Shown here: one piece after another, positions 28,608-36,247 of the stretch
Layout of the letters: each line of letters starts with the position of its first letter
How positions within the stretch are numbered: the stretch's first letter is position 1
DNA from: Glycomyces paridis
Lineage (GTDB): Bacteria; Actinomycetota; Actinomycetes; Mycobacteriales; Micromonosporaceae
DNA length: 64,000 nucleotides
NCBI RefSeq assembly: GCF_004912155.1
Contig: NZ_STGX01000001.1
Coordinates: 63,757 to 127,756 of the forward strand
Direction: 5' to 3'
Made by a program: the position numbers and the translations under genes
The notes under the pieces: model-generated
Told to the model about the DNA's origin: nothing
Database searches by the model: none
The model's input: only the letters and a program-made list of their open reading frames with translations

Positions 28608-29393
28608 CTACTCGATCCAGTCGATGAGGTCCGCGACCGAGTCCTTGACGTGGTTCGGCCGGAACGGGTACCGCTCGACCGTCTCCATGGTGTCAGTGAC
28701 CCCCGACAGAACGAGGACCGTCTCCAGGCCCGCTTCGAGCCCCGAGAGCACGTCGGTGTCCATGCGGTCGCCGATCATCACCGTCGACTCCGAGTGGGCC
28801 CCTATGCGCCGCAAGGCGTTGCGCATCATCAGCGGGTTCGGCTTGCCGACGAAGTACGGGTCGGCGCCCGTGGCCGCCGTGATCATCGCCGCAAACGCGC
28901 CGCAGGCCGGGAGGATGCCCTCCAGGGACGGGCCGGTCGTGTCCGGGTTCGTGCAGATGAACCGGGCCCCGGCCTTGATGAGTCGCACCGCCGTGGTGAG
29001 CGCGCCGAAGTCGTAGCGGCGGGTCTCGCCGAGGACCACGTAGTCGGGGCGGTAGTCGGTGAGGACGTACCCGATCTCGTGCAGCGCCGTCGTCAGGCCC
29101 GACTCGCCGATGACGTACGCCGAGCCCTTGGGGCGCTGGGAGTGCAGGAAGTCCGCGGTCGCCATCGCCGAGGTGTAGATGTTCTCGGCCGGGACGTCCA
29201 GCCCCGAGTTCTTCAGGCGCGCATGGAGGTCGCGGGGCGTGTAGATGGAGTTGTTGGTGAGCACGAGGAATCCCTTCCCCGCCGACTGCAACTTCTCGAT
29301 GAGCTTGTTGGCGCCCGGGACGGGCACGCCCTCGTGGACGAGCACGCCGTCCATGTCCGAGAGCCAGTTGTCGAAGGGTCCAGGTGTAGTCAT
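28608..29393 (-). CDS. HAD-IIA family hydrolase (NagD-like phosphatase)
   Basis: The 261-residue protein has HAD motif I DMDGVLVHEG (nucleophile Asp near residue 13), motif II VLTNNS, a C2 cap, and motifs III/IV at VGKPNP and VMIGDRMDTDV. All catalytic residues are present. NagD-like enzymes dephosphorylate nucleotides or small sugar phosphates. The start could be ATG at 29393 or 29402; neither has a strong ribosome binding site. It is divergent from a 34-codon gene and the nitrobindin-like gene. Confidence 0.88.
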   Translation of the reverse strand: MTTPGPFDNWLSDMDGVLVHEGVPVPGANKLIEKLQSAGKGFLVLTNNSIYTPRDLHARLKNSGLDVPAENIYTSAMATADFLHSQRPKGSAYVIGESGLTTALHEIGYVLTDYRPDYVVLGETRRYDFGALTTAVRLIKAGARFICTNPDTTGPSLEGILPACGAFAAMITAATGADPYFVGKPNPLMMRNALRRIGAHSESTVMIGDRMDTDVLSGLEAGLETVLVLSGVTDTMETVERYPFRPNHVKDSVADLIDWIE

Positions 29394-29443
29394 GAACAAC
29401 ATCTTGCCATCGCATCGGGAAAACGACGAGGAGCGGACGTAAA

Positions 29444-29548
29444 GTGGTGGCCGTGGAGACGGCATTGACGGCCGTGCTCGTCATCGCCGCAGGCGCCATG
29501 GCGGGCGCACTCGGCTACTGGACCATCCGAACCGCGAGGAACAAATGA
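29444..29548 (+). CDS. 34-residue single-TM protein
   Basis: A short frame starting at GTG 29444 encodes a hydrophobic segment (AVLVIAAGAMAGALGYW) followed by a basic tail (TIRTARNK). GAGGAG lies about 10 bases upstream, and the stop overlaps the next start in an ATGA junction, which is strong evidence of translational coupling. GTG at 29447 or 29453 are alternative starts. Type II or III insertion with the basic tail inside is likely. Function is unknown. Confidence 0.6.
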   Translation: MVAVETALTAVLVIAAGAMAGALGYWTIRTARNK

Positions 29549-30135
29549 GCGAGCGCGACGTACCGGAACAGTTCGCCTCGACCTTCGACAAGGTCGAGCC
29601 CTACCCCTTCGAGGAGACCGACGACCTGCGCCGCGGTCCGAACCTGCACGACGACCTGCTGCCGCTGCTGCCGCTCGTCGGGCGCTGGAGGGGCCGCGGC
29701 CAGGGCGGCTACCCGGGCGCCGAGGACTTCCTGTACGCCCAGGAGGTCGCGTTCCTCCACGACGGCCGCCCGTTCCTGCGCTACCGGGCCCGCTCGTGGA
29801 TCATCGACGCCGACGGCAAGGCCGTGCGCCCCGCCGCCCAGGAGACCGGCTGGTGGCGCGTCGTCAGGGGCGAGGACCCCCGCCGCCCCGAGGTCGAGGT
29901 CCTCCTCGCCCACCCCACCGGCATCCTCGACCTCTACTACGGCCACGTCGACGGCACCCGCATCGAGATCGCCACCGACGCCGTCGTCCGCAGCCCCCAG
30001 GCCAAGGAGGTCACCGCCGGCAAGCGCCTCTACGGCCTCGTCGACGGCGCCCTCATGTACGCCCAGGAGATGGCCGCCGAAGGCAACCCCATGACCCCCC
30101 ACCTCAGCGCCAGCCTCACCAGAGTCGTTGGCTGA
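29545..30135 (+). CDS. FABP-like heme-binding protein (nitrobindin/peroxynitrite isomerase family)
   Basis: The 196-residue protein is a single beta barrel with the THAP4/nitrobindin pattern: the opening motif LVGRWRGRGQGGYP near residue 45, the WWRVV strand, the heme-side segment LLAHPTGILDLYYG, and a C-terminal LSASLTRV strand. Actinobacterial members bind ferric heme through a His and isomerise peroxynitrite to nitrate in vitro. The gene overlaps the 34-residue membrane gene by four bases. Family is firm; activity is taken from characterised relatives. Confidence 0.85.
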   Translation: MSERDVPEQFASTFDKVEPYPFEETDDLRRGPNLHDDLLPLLPLVGRWRGRGQGGYPGAEDFLYAQEVAFLHDGRPFLRYRARSWIIDADGKAVRPAAQETGWWRVVRGEDPRRPEVEVLLAHPTGILDLYYGHVDGTRIEIATDAVVRSPQAKEVTAGKRLYGLVDGALMYAQEMAAEGNPMTPHLSASLTRVVG

Positions 30136-30175
30136 CTCGAGTCGCCGGCTGACCCGAGTCGCCGGCTGACCCTGG

Positions 30176-32521
30176 TCAGAAGTCGCCGGGCCAGAGGTCT
30201 TCCTCTTTTTTCTGCTCCTCGGTGGCGGGCGGGGCGGTGACCGTGGTGGTGACCGGGCCGCGGCCGGCTTCGAGGAGGCGGTCGAGGAGGGCGAGGGCGC
30301 CGCGTTTGTGGAGGGGCTCGTTGCCGTTGCCGCACTTGGGGCTCTGGATGCAGCTGGGGCAGCCGTGGCGGCAGGTGCAGCCGGCGATGGCGCCGCGGGT
30401 CGCGCCGAGCCAGTCCTGCCATTTGCGGAAGGCCTGTTCGGCGAAGCCGGCGCCGCCGGGATGGCCGTCGTAGACGAAGACCGTCGGCAGCTCGGTGTCC
30501 ATGTGCGCGGCCGTCGACAGGCCGCCGATGTCCCAGCGGTCGCAGGTCGCGATGAGCGGCAGCAGGCCGATCGAGGCGTGCTCGGCCGCGTGGAGCGAGC
30601 CCGGCAGGTCCGGGACGCCTTCCAGCGCTTCGGGATCGACCGTCCACCACACGGCCACGGTGCGCAGCACCTGCGGCGGCAGGTCCAACGGCTGGGTGTC
30701 GATGACCTCGCCCGAGGGGAGGCGGCGGCGCTGGTAGGAGATGACGTTCGACGTCACCTCGACCTCGCCGAGGCACAGCGTCGCGGGCCCCATCTCCAGG
30801 CGCTCGCGCTCGCCGAGGATCTCCAGGTGCGTGATCTCCTGCGTCGTGGTCGTCCACGGCGGCTTCGCGGCGTGGACGAGCGCCACGCCGTCGTCCAGGT
30901 CGAGCTCGTCGACGATGAACGACTCGCCCTGGTGCAGGTACAGCGCGCCCCGGTGCACGAGGCGGTGCGAGGCCGCCGCGTCCACGGTGCCGATGAGCCG
31001 CCCGGTGCTCGTCTCGGCGATGTCGACGCCCATCGGCCCCGAGCCGCGCAGCGACACCTCGGGCCGCTCCGACCCGATCCAGTAGTAGCGCCCGCCGGGG
31101 CGGCGGCGCAGCATCTTCTGCTCGCACAGCTGCTCGGCCACCGCGCGGCTGCCGGGGATCGCGTCGAGGTCGGCCTCGCGCAGCGGCAGCTCCTCGGCCG
31201 CCAGGCACAGGTGCCCGGCCAGGACGTACGGGTTCGAGGGGTCGCACACGCTCGACTCCACCGGCCGGTCGAAGATCGCTTCGGGGTGGTGCACCAGGTA
31301 CGTGTCGAGCGGGTCGTCCTTCGCGAGCATCACTGCGAGCGCCTCGGTGTCGCCGCGCCCGGCCCGCCCGATCTGCTGCCAGAACGAGGCGAGGCGGCCC
31401 GGGTAGCCGCACAGCAGGACCGCGTCGAGGCCCGTCACGTCGATGCCCAGTTCGAGCGCGTTCGTCGTCGCGACGCCCAGGAGCTTCCCGTCCCGCAGGT
31501 CCGATTCGAGCTCGCGGCGGTGCTCGCGCAGGTAGCCGGCCCGGTAGGCGGCGATCCGGTCGGCGCGGGGGTCGGCGCCCAGTCGCGAGCGCGCCTCGGC
31601 GGCGACGATCTCGGCGCCCCTGCGGGAGGGCACGAACGCGAGGGTGCGCACGCCGCGGCGCACGAGCTGGGCGAGCATCCGGGAGGTCTCGCTGAGGGTC
31701 GAGGCCTGCTGCGGCTCGCCCTCGATCTCGTAGGTGACCGGCTCCCACAGGGCGACCGTGGCGCCGGGGTGCGGGGAGTGGTCCTCGGTGACGGCGACGG
31801 CGGGGCGTCCGGTGAGGACCGACAGGGACGCGGCCGGGTCGGCGGCGGTGGCGCTGGCGGCGATCACGGTCGGGGCGGCGCCGTAGTGGGCGGCGAGGCG
31901 CAGGAGGCGGCGCAGGGTGAGGGCGACGTGGGCGCCGAAGACGCCGCGGTAGACGTGGCACTCGTCGACGACGACGTACTTGAGGTTCTTCAACAGCGAC
32001 CGCCACATGCGGTGGCGGGGGAGCAGGGAGTGGTGGAGGAGGTCGGGGTTGGACAGGACGAGGTTGGCGAAGCGCTGCGCCCACTGGCGGTGCTCGAAGG
32101 GCGTGTCGCCGTCGACGATGGCCGGGACGAGGCCGGGGACGGCGAACTCGCCGACCGCGCGGGCCTGGTCGGCCGCGAGGGCCTTGGTGGGGGCGAGGTA
32201 GAGGGTGCGCCCGGCCTCCTCGCCGCCGTCGTTGCGGAGCGCCTCGGTGAGCAGCGGCAGGAGGTAGGCGAGGCTCTTGCCGGAGGCGGTGCCGGTGGCG
32301 ACGACCACGTCGCGGCCCTCGTAGGCGTGCGTCGCGGCCTCGGCCTGGTGCGGCCAGGGGCGCACGATCCCGTTGTCGGCCAAGGCGTCGCGGACCTCGG
32401 CGGGCACCCACGCGGGCCATTCGCAGCGCACCGAGCGCCGCGGCGGCAGGCGCCGCAGATGGCGCAGGCCGCCGTCCTCGGACTGGAGGGCGGCGATGAG
32501 CTGTTCGGCGGGCGCGGGCAC
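30176..32521 (-). CDS. DEAD/DEAH-box helicase with DUF1998 domain (MrfA/SftH-like)
   Basis: The 781-residue SF2 helicase has Walker A GTASGKS (77-83), motif II DECH near 187-190, motif Ia and Ib segments, and motif VI QQIGRAGRGD. The C-terminal DUF1998 region ends in a four-Cys cluster (CTCRHGCPSC, then C) that probably binds zinc. Relatives include Bacillus MrfA (mitomycin repair) and mycobacterial SftH (3'-5' ssDNA-dependent helicase), so DNA repair is the likely role. GTG at 32521 sits very close to GGAGG, so the true start may differ by a few codons. It is divergent from bldG, matching the Streptomyces bldG locus. Confidence 0.9.
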   Translation of the reverse strand: MPAPAEQLIAALQSEDGGLRHLRRLPPRRSVRCEWPAWVPAEVRDALADNGIVRPWPHQAEAATHAYEGRDVVVATGTASGKSLAYLLPLLTEALRNDGGEEAGRTLYLAPTKALAADQARAVGEFAVPGLVPAIVDGDTPFEHRQWAQRFANLVLSNPDLLHHSLLPRHRMWRSLLKNLKYVVVDECHVYRGVFGAHVALTLRRLLRLAAHYGAAPTVIAASATAADPAASLSVLTGRPAVAVTEDHSPHPGATVALWEPVTYEIEGEPQQASTLSETSRMLAQLVRRGVRTLAFVPSRRGAEIVAAEARSRLGADPRADRIAAYRAGYLREHRRELESDLRDGKLLGVATTNALELGIDVTGLDAVLLCGYPGRLASFWQQIGRAGRGDTEALAVMLAKDDPLDTYLVHHPEAIFDRPVESSVCDPSNPYVLAGHLCLAAEELPLREADLDAIPGSRAVAEQLCEQKMLRRRPGGRYYWIGSERPEVSLRGSGPMGVDIAETSTGRLIGTVDAAASHRLVHRGALYLHQGESFIVDELDLDDGVALVHAAKPPWTTTTQEITHLEILGERERLEMGPATLCLGEVEVTSNVISYQRRRLPSGEVIDTQPLDLPPQVLRTVAVWWTVDPEALEGVPDLPGSLHAAEHASIGLLPLIATCDRWDIGGLSTAAHMDTELPTVFVYDGHPGGAGFAEQAFRKWQDWLGATRGAIAGCTCRHGCPSCIQSPKCGNGNEPLHKRGALALLDRLLEAGRGPVTTTVTAPPATEEQKKEEDLWPGDF

Positions 32522-32700
32522 GCCTCCAATGATGCCGCAGGAGTCCGACAGGACGGCGGTGCCGCGGTCGCGATCCGGTCATACGCTCCCGACTCGCATC
32601 CAGTCGGAACGCAGTACGCTTATGGGCCAAGACACAGTGTTCGCAGACCCCGGGCGGCCCCCGGGACCGGGCGCGGACGCGAAGAGCGCGAGGAGACGGC

Positions 32701-33060
32701 GTGAGAGGGACATCAGGCGACGGCGCGGCCGAGCCCGAACTGGGGCTCGGCCTCTCCACTGTCGGCGAGTACGCCGTCATCAGCGTCACCGGCGAGATCG
32801 ACATGTACACCGCCCCGCAGCTGCGCGAGGCCGTGCGCCAGCTCTCCGCCGAGGGCCGCATGCGCGTCGCGATCGACCTGACGCCCACCGAGTTCTGCGA
32901 CTCCACCGGCCTGGGCGTGCTCATCGGGGCCCGCCGCCGCCTCTCCGACGCCGGCGGGAGCCTCATCGTCGTGTGCCAGAACCCCCGCATCAGGAAGCTC
33001 CTGGACCTGACCGGACTCGACAAGGTGCTCGATGTCCGGGAAGCGGTGCCCGGCGAGTGA
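32701..33060 (+). CDS. bldG: STAS-domain anti-sigma factor antagonist (BldG-like)
   Basis: The 119-residue STAS protein carries the phosphorylation motif FCDSTGLGVL, with the target Ser at residue 68. An unphosphorylated antagonist captures an anti-sigma factor and frees the sigma factor; a kinase switches it off. GTG at 32701 follows GAGGAG. The downstream kinase-like partner overlaps by GTGA, and a divergent DUF1998 helicase and downstream hppA match the bldG neighbourhood of Streptomyces, where BldG controls morphology and antibiotic production. Orthology is inferred from synteny. Confidence 0.85.
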   Translation: MRGTSGDGAAEPELGLGLSTVGEYAVISVTGEIDMYTAPQLREAVRQLSAEGRMRVAIDLTPTEFCDSTGLGVLIGARRRLSDAGGSLIVVCQNPRIRKLLDLTGLDKVLDVREAVPGE

Positions 33061-33575
33061 ACGGGTCCAGGCACGACCGCGCCGGAGGACGCGCCGATCC
33101 GGTGACCGTGCGGTTCGCCTTCACCCCCGCCGCCGCGTACGTCCGCGCCGCCCGCCTCGTGGCCGCCGACGTGGCCGCCCACGCGGGCGTCGCCACCGGG
33201 CTCCTCGACGAGGTGCGCCAAGCGGTGGGCGAAGCGTGCACGCGCGCGGTCCTGCGGCACCGCGACCGCGGACTCGACGACCTCGTGCGCGTAGAATTTT
33301 CGATCGGTGATCGTTTCGTTGCGAAAATCACCGATAACGCGCAGGATCTGCGCGCACGCGCGAACGGCAAGGCCGCCGCGAGCACGCCCGGCGGCGATGC
33401 GCGAGCGAGCGATCACGACGCGGTCGAAGAGGACACCCTCTCCGAGGAGATCACCCTCATCGTCCTCGGCGGACTGGTCGAAGACCTGGTCGTGACCGGT
33501 CCCGACGCCGACGGCGGCACCACCGTCAGCATGAGCTGGCCACTCCCCGGCTCCGGCTCCTCCGGCGACCACTGA
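33057..33575 (+). CDS. Anti-sigma regulatory factor (RsbW-like HATPase), BldG partner
   Basis: The 172-residue protein has a GHKL ATPase-type fold, with the helix LDEVRQAVGEACTRAV matching the N-box region. The Asn that normally ends the N-box (EAxxNA) is Arg here, so ATP/Mg binding may be altered or lost. A Ser/Thr/Asp-rich insert lies at about residues 100-130, and the C-terminal strand DGGTTVSMSW closes the fold. It overlaps bldG by a GTGA junction, so the pair is coupled. It presumably binds BldG or a sigma factor; kinase activity is doubtful from the motif. A GTG at 33102 is an alternative start. Confidence 0.75.
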   Translation: MNGSRHDRAGGRADPVTVRFAFTPAAAYVRAARLVAADVAAHAGVATGLLDEVRQAVGEACTRAVLRHRDRGLDDLVRVEFSIGDRFVAKITDNAQDLRARANGKAAASTPGGDARASDHDAVEEDTLSEEITLIVLGGLVEDLVVTGPDADGGTTVSMSWPLPGSGSSGDH

Positions 33576-33794
33576 GGCCCCGCACACCCTCCCCGCGAGG
33601 CGTGACCGACCCCACTTATAAAGCGCTCACATCGTTACACTCCGCTCGTTATGTCAGCCGCGTCCCGGACGCGGCACCGGCCGCACCGTCCTGCCCGTCT
33701 CGGCCCCCACCGGTGATCGAACGACCACGCGCCACGCGCGCGTCACCCCGGGCACGGCGAGCCAGCGCGCCGCACATCGCTATGGAGGAAGTAC

Positions 33795-36128
33795 ATGCAT
33801 ACGTTGCTCGCCAACGGCGACGAGGGCGTAGGCGCGCTTGAAGGCGCGAACCTCAGCCTCGTCGTGCTCGCGGCCGTGCTGGCGCTCATCGCGCTCGGCG
33901 GCGCCGCGGCGCTCGTCAAGGGCATCCTGAGCGCCGGCACCGGCACCGACAAGATGCGCGAGATCTCCGGGGCCGTCCAAGAGGGCGCCTCGGCCTACCT
34001 GCGCCGCCAGTTCAAGGCGCTCGGCGTCTTCGTCGTCATCGCCGTGGTCCTGCTCTTCCTGCTGCCGGCCGAAGGCGGCATGGACGTCAAGCTCGGCCGC
34101 AGCGTCTTCTTCATCGTCGGCGCCCTGTTCAGCTCCTTCATCGGCTGGGCCGGCATGAACATGGCGACCCGCGCCAACGTGCGCGTCGCCGCCGCGGCCC
34201 GCGACGGGAAGCCCACCACCGCGATGCACCTGGCCTTCCGCACCGGCGGCGTGGTCGGGTTCCTCACCGTCGGCCTGGGCCTGCTCGGCGCCGCGGTCGT
34301 CGTCCTCGTCTACAAGGGCGACGCGCCCGTGGTCCTGGAGGGCTTCGGCTTCGGCGCCGCCCTCCTCGCCATGTTCATGCGCGTCGGCGGCGGCATCTTC
34401 ACCAAGGCCGCCGACGTCGGCGCCGACCTCGTCGGCAAGGTCGAGCAGGGCATCCCCGAGGACGACCCGCGCAACCCGGCGACCATCGCCGACAACGTGG
34501 GCGACAACGTCGGCGACTGCGCCGGCATGGCCGCGGACCTCTTCGAGTCCTACGCCGTCGTGCTCGTCGCGAGCCTCATCCTCGGCCGCGCCGCCTTCGG
34601 CGAGACCGGCCTGGTGCTGCCGCTCCTGGTCGCCTCCGTCGGCATCGTCTGCGCCATCATCGGCGTCGCCATCACGCGTATGCGCGCCTCGGACGCCTCG
34701 GGCCTGACGGCCATCAACCGCGCCTTCTACATCTCCGCGGTCGTCGCCGCGGCGCTCACCGCCGCGGCCGTCTTCTGGTACGTCCCCTCGTCGTGGAGCG
34801 ACCTCGGCGGCAAGATCCCCGCCGAGGACATCGCGAGCATCCCGGTCAACCCGCAGGTCCTCGCCGTCGTCGCCGTCCTCATCGGCATCGCGCTCGCCGC
34901 GGCGATCCTCGCGCTCACCGGCTACTACACCGACACGCGCTACAAGCCCACGAAGACCGTCTCGGCCTCGACGCGCACCGGCGCGGCCACGAACATCCTC
35001 TCGGGCTTCTCGCTCGGCCTCGAATCGGCCGTCTACACCGCGCTGACCATCGCCGCCGCGATCCTGGGCGCGTACCTGCTCGGCGGCGGGGTCTTCCTCG
35101 TGAGCCTCTTCGCGGTGGCGCTGGCCGGCTGCGGCCTGCTCACCACGGTCGGCGTCATCGTCGCGATGGACACCTTCGGGCCCATCAGCGACAACGCGCA
35201 GGGCGTCGCGGAGATGTCCGGCGACGTGGAGGGCGACGCGGCGCGCACGCTGACCGACCTCGACGCGGTCGGCAACACCACGAAGGCGATCACCAAGGGC
35301 ATCGCGATCGCGACGGCCGTCCTGGCCGCGACCGCGCTGTTCGGCTCCTACACCGACGCGGTGTCCTCCGAGGGCCTCGCGGGCGGCGCGCTGTTCGAGA
35401 CGCTGAACATCGCCGACCCGATCAACATCGTGGGCTTCATCATCGGCGCGAGCGTCGTGTTCCTGTTCTCCGGCCTCGCGATCAACGCCGTCGCCCGCTC
35501 CGCCGGGTCGGTCGTGAACGAGGTCCGCGACCAGTTCGCGCGCTTCCCGGGGATCATGGAGGGCACGCAGCGGCCCGAGTACGGCCGCGTGGTCGACATC
35601 TGCACCCGCGACGCCCAGCGCGAGCTGGTCACTCCGGGCCTGCTGGCGATCACCGCGCCGATCGCGGTCGGCTTCGGCCTCGGCGTGGGCCCGCTCGCGG
35701 CCTACCTGGCCGGTGCGATCGCGTGCGGCGTCCTCATGGCCGTGATGCTCGCGAACTCGGGCGGCGCCTGGGACAACGCGAAGAAGGACGTCGAGGACGG
35801 CAACCACGGCGGCAAGGGCTCCGAGGCCCACGCCGCGGCGGTCATCGGCGACACGGTCGGCGACCCGTTCAAGGACACCGCGGGCCCGGCCATCAACCCG
35901 CTCCTCAAGGTCATGAACCTGGTGAGCCTCATCATCGCCCCGGCCGTGGTCGTCTACACGGTCGAAGGCGTCGGCGACGAGGCCTCCAGCCCCGTCCGCT
36001 GGATCATCGCCGGCCTCGCCGTCGCCGCCCTCGTGACCGCGATCGTCGTCTCCAAGCGCCGTTCCTCGGTGGTGGAGGCGGGGGAAGCCCACGCCCCGGA
36101 GCAGCGTGAGTCGGTCGAAGTCGGCTAA
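33795..36128 (+). CDS. hppA: Membrane proton-translocating pyrophosphatase, K+-independent
   Basis: The 777-residue protein has about 16 TM segments and all the acidic PPi/Mg sites: DVGADLVGKVE, DDPRNPATIADNVGDNVGD (near 223-241) and the late EAHAAAVIGDTVGDPFKDT. The GNTTKA motif near residue 492 has Lys where K+-dependent enzymes have Ala, so this is the K+-independent H+-pump class. It couples PPi hydrolysis to proton export, recycling PPi made by the many nucleotidyltransferases. ATG at 33795 follows GGAGG. The 219-base upstream region is AT-richer and probably holds its promoter. A hairpin terminates it. Confidence 0.96.
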   Translation: MHTLLANGDEGVGALEGANLSLVVLAAVLALIALGGAAALVKGILSAGTGTDKMREISGAVQEGASAYLRRQFKALGVFVVIAVVLLFLLPAEGGMDVKLGRSVFFIVGALFSSFIGWAGMNMATRANVRVAAAARDGKPTTAMHLAFRTGGVVGFLTVGLGLLGAAVVVLVYKGDAPVVLEGFGFGAALLAMFMRVGGGIFTKAADVGADLVGKVEQGIPEDDPRNPATIADNVGDNVGDCAGMAADLFESYAVVLVASLILGRAAFGETGLVLPLLVASVGIVCAIIGVAITRMRASDASGLTAINRAFYISAVVAAALTAAAVFWYVPSSWSDLGGKIPAEDIASIPVNPQVLAVVAVLIGIALAAAILALTGYYTDTRYKPTKTVSASTRTGAATNILSGFSLGLESAVYTALTIAAAILGAYLLGGGVFLVSLFAVALAGCGLLTTVGVIVAMDTFGPISDNAQGVAEMSGDVEGDAARTLTDLDAVGNTTKAITKGIAIATAVLAATALFGSYTDAVSSEGLAGGALFETLNIADPINIVGFIIGASVVFLFSGLAINAVARSAGSVVNEVRDQFARFPGIMEGTQRPEYGRVVDICTRDAQRELVTPGLLAITAPIAVGFGLGVGPLAAYLAGAIACGVLMAVMLANSGGAWDNAKKDVEDGNHGGKGSEAHAAAVIGDTVGDPFKDTAGPAINPLLKVMNLVSLIIAPAVVVYTVEGVGDEASSPVRWIIAGLAVAALVTAIVVSKRRSSVVEAGEAHAPEQRESVEVG

Positions 36129-36149
36129 CTGATCCGGGCCAGTCCTGGC

Positions 36150-36180
36150 GTGTGCCCCGGTCCTGGTGGCCGGGGCACAC
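36150..36180 (+). terminator. Intrinsic terminator of hppA
   Basis: A perfect 11-bp stem (GTGTGCCCCGG at 36150-36160 with 36170-36180) has a nine-base loop and is followed by TCATACTC. It lies 21 bases after the hppA stop and before topA. Confidence 0.75.
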
Positions 36181-36247
36181 TCATACTCAGGGGACGCAGT
36201 GCGGAAGCGTGAGCTACCGTAACGAATCGAGTGCATTTTCCGGATGA

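Noticed and set aside
30138..30170. 17-bp direct repeat (CGAGTCGCCGGCTGAC-like) between the nitrobindin-like and helicase genes
   Set aside because: Only about two copies are present, in a 40-base convergent gap; it looks like a simple local duplication.
33780..36236. Open frame of about 818 codons on the minus strand, antisense to hppA
   Set aside because: Its translation is low-complexity, rich in Asp, Gly, Arg and Val, as arises opposite GC-rich codons. The plus-strand hppA frame has full family motifs.
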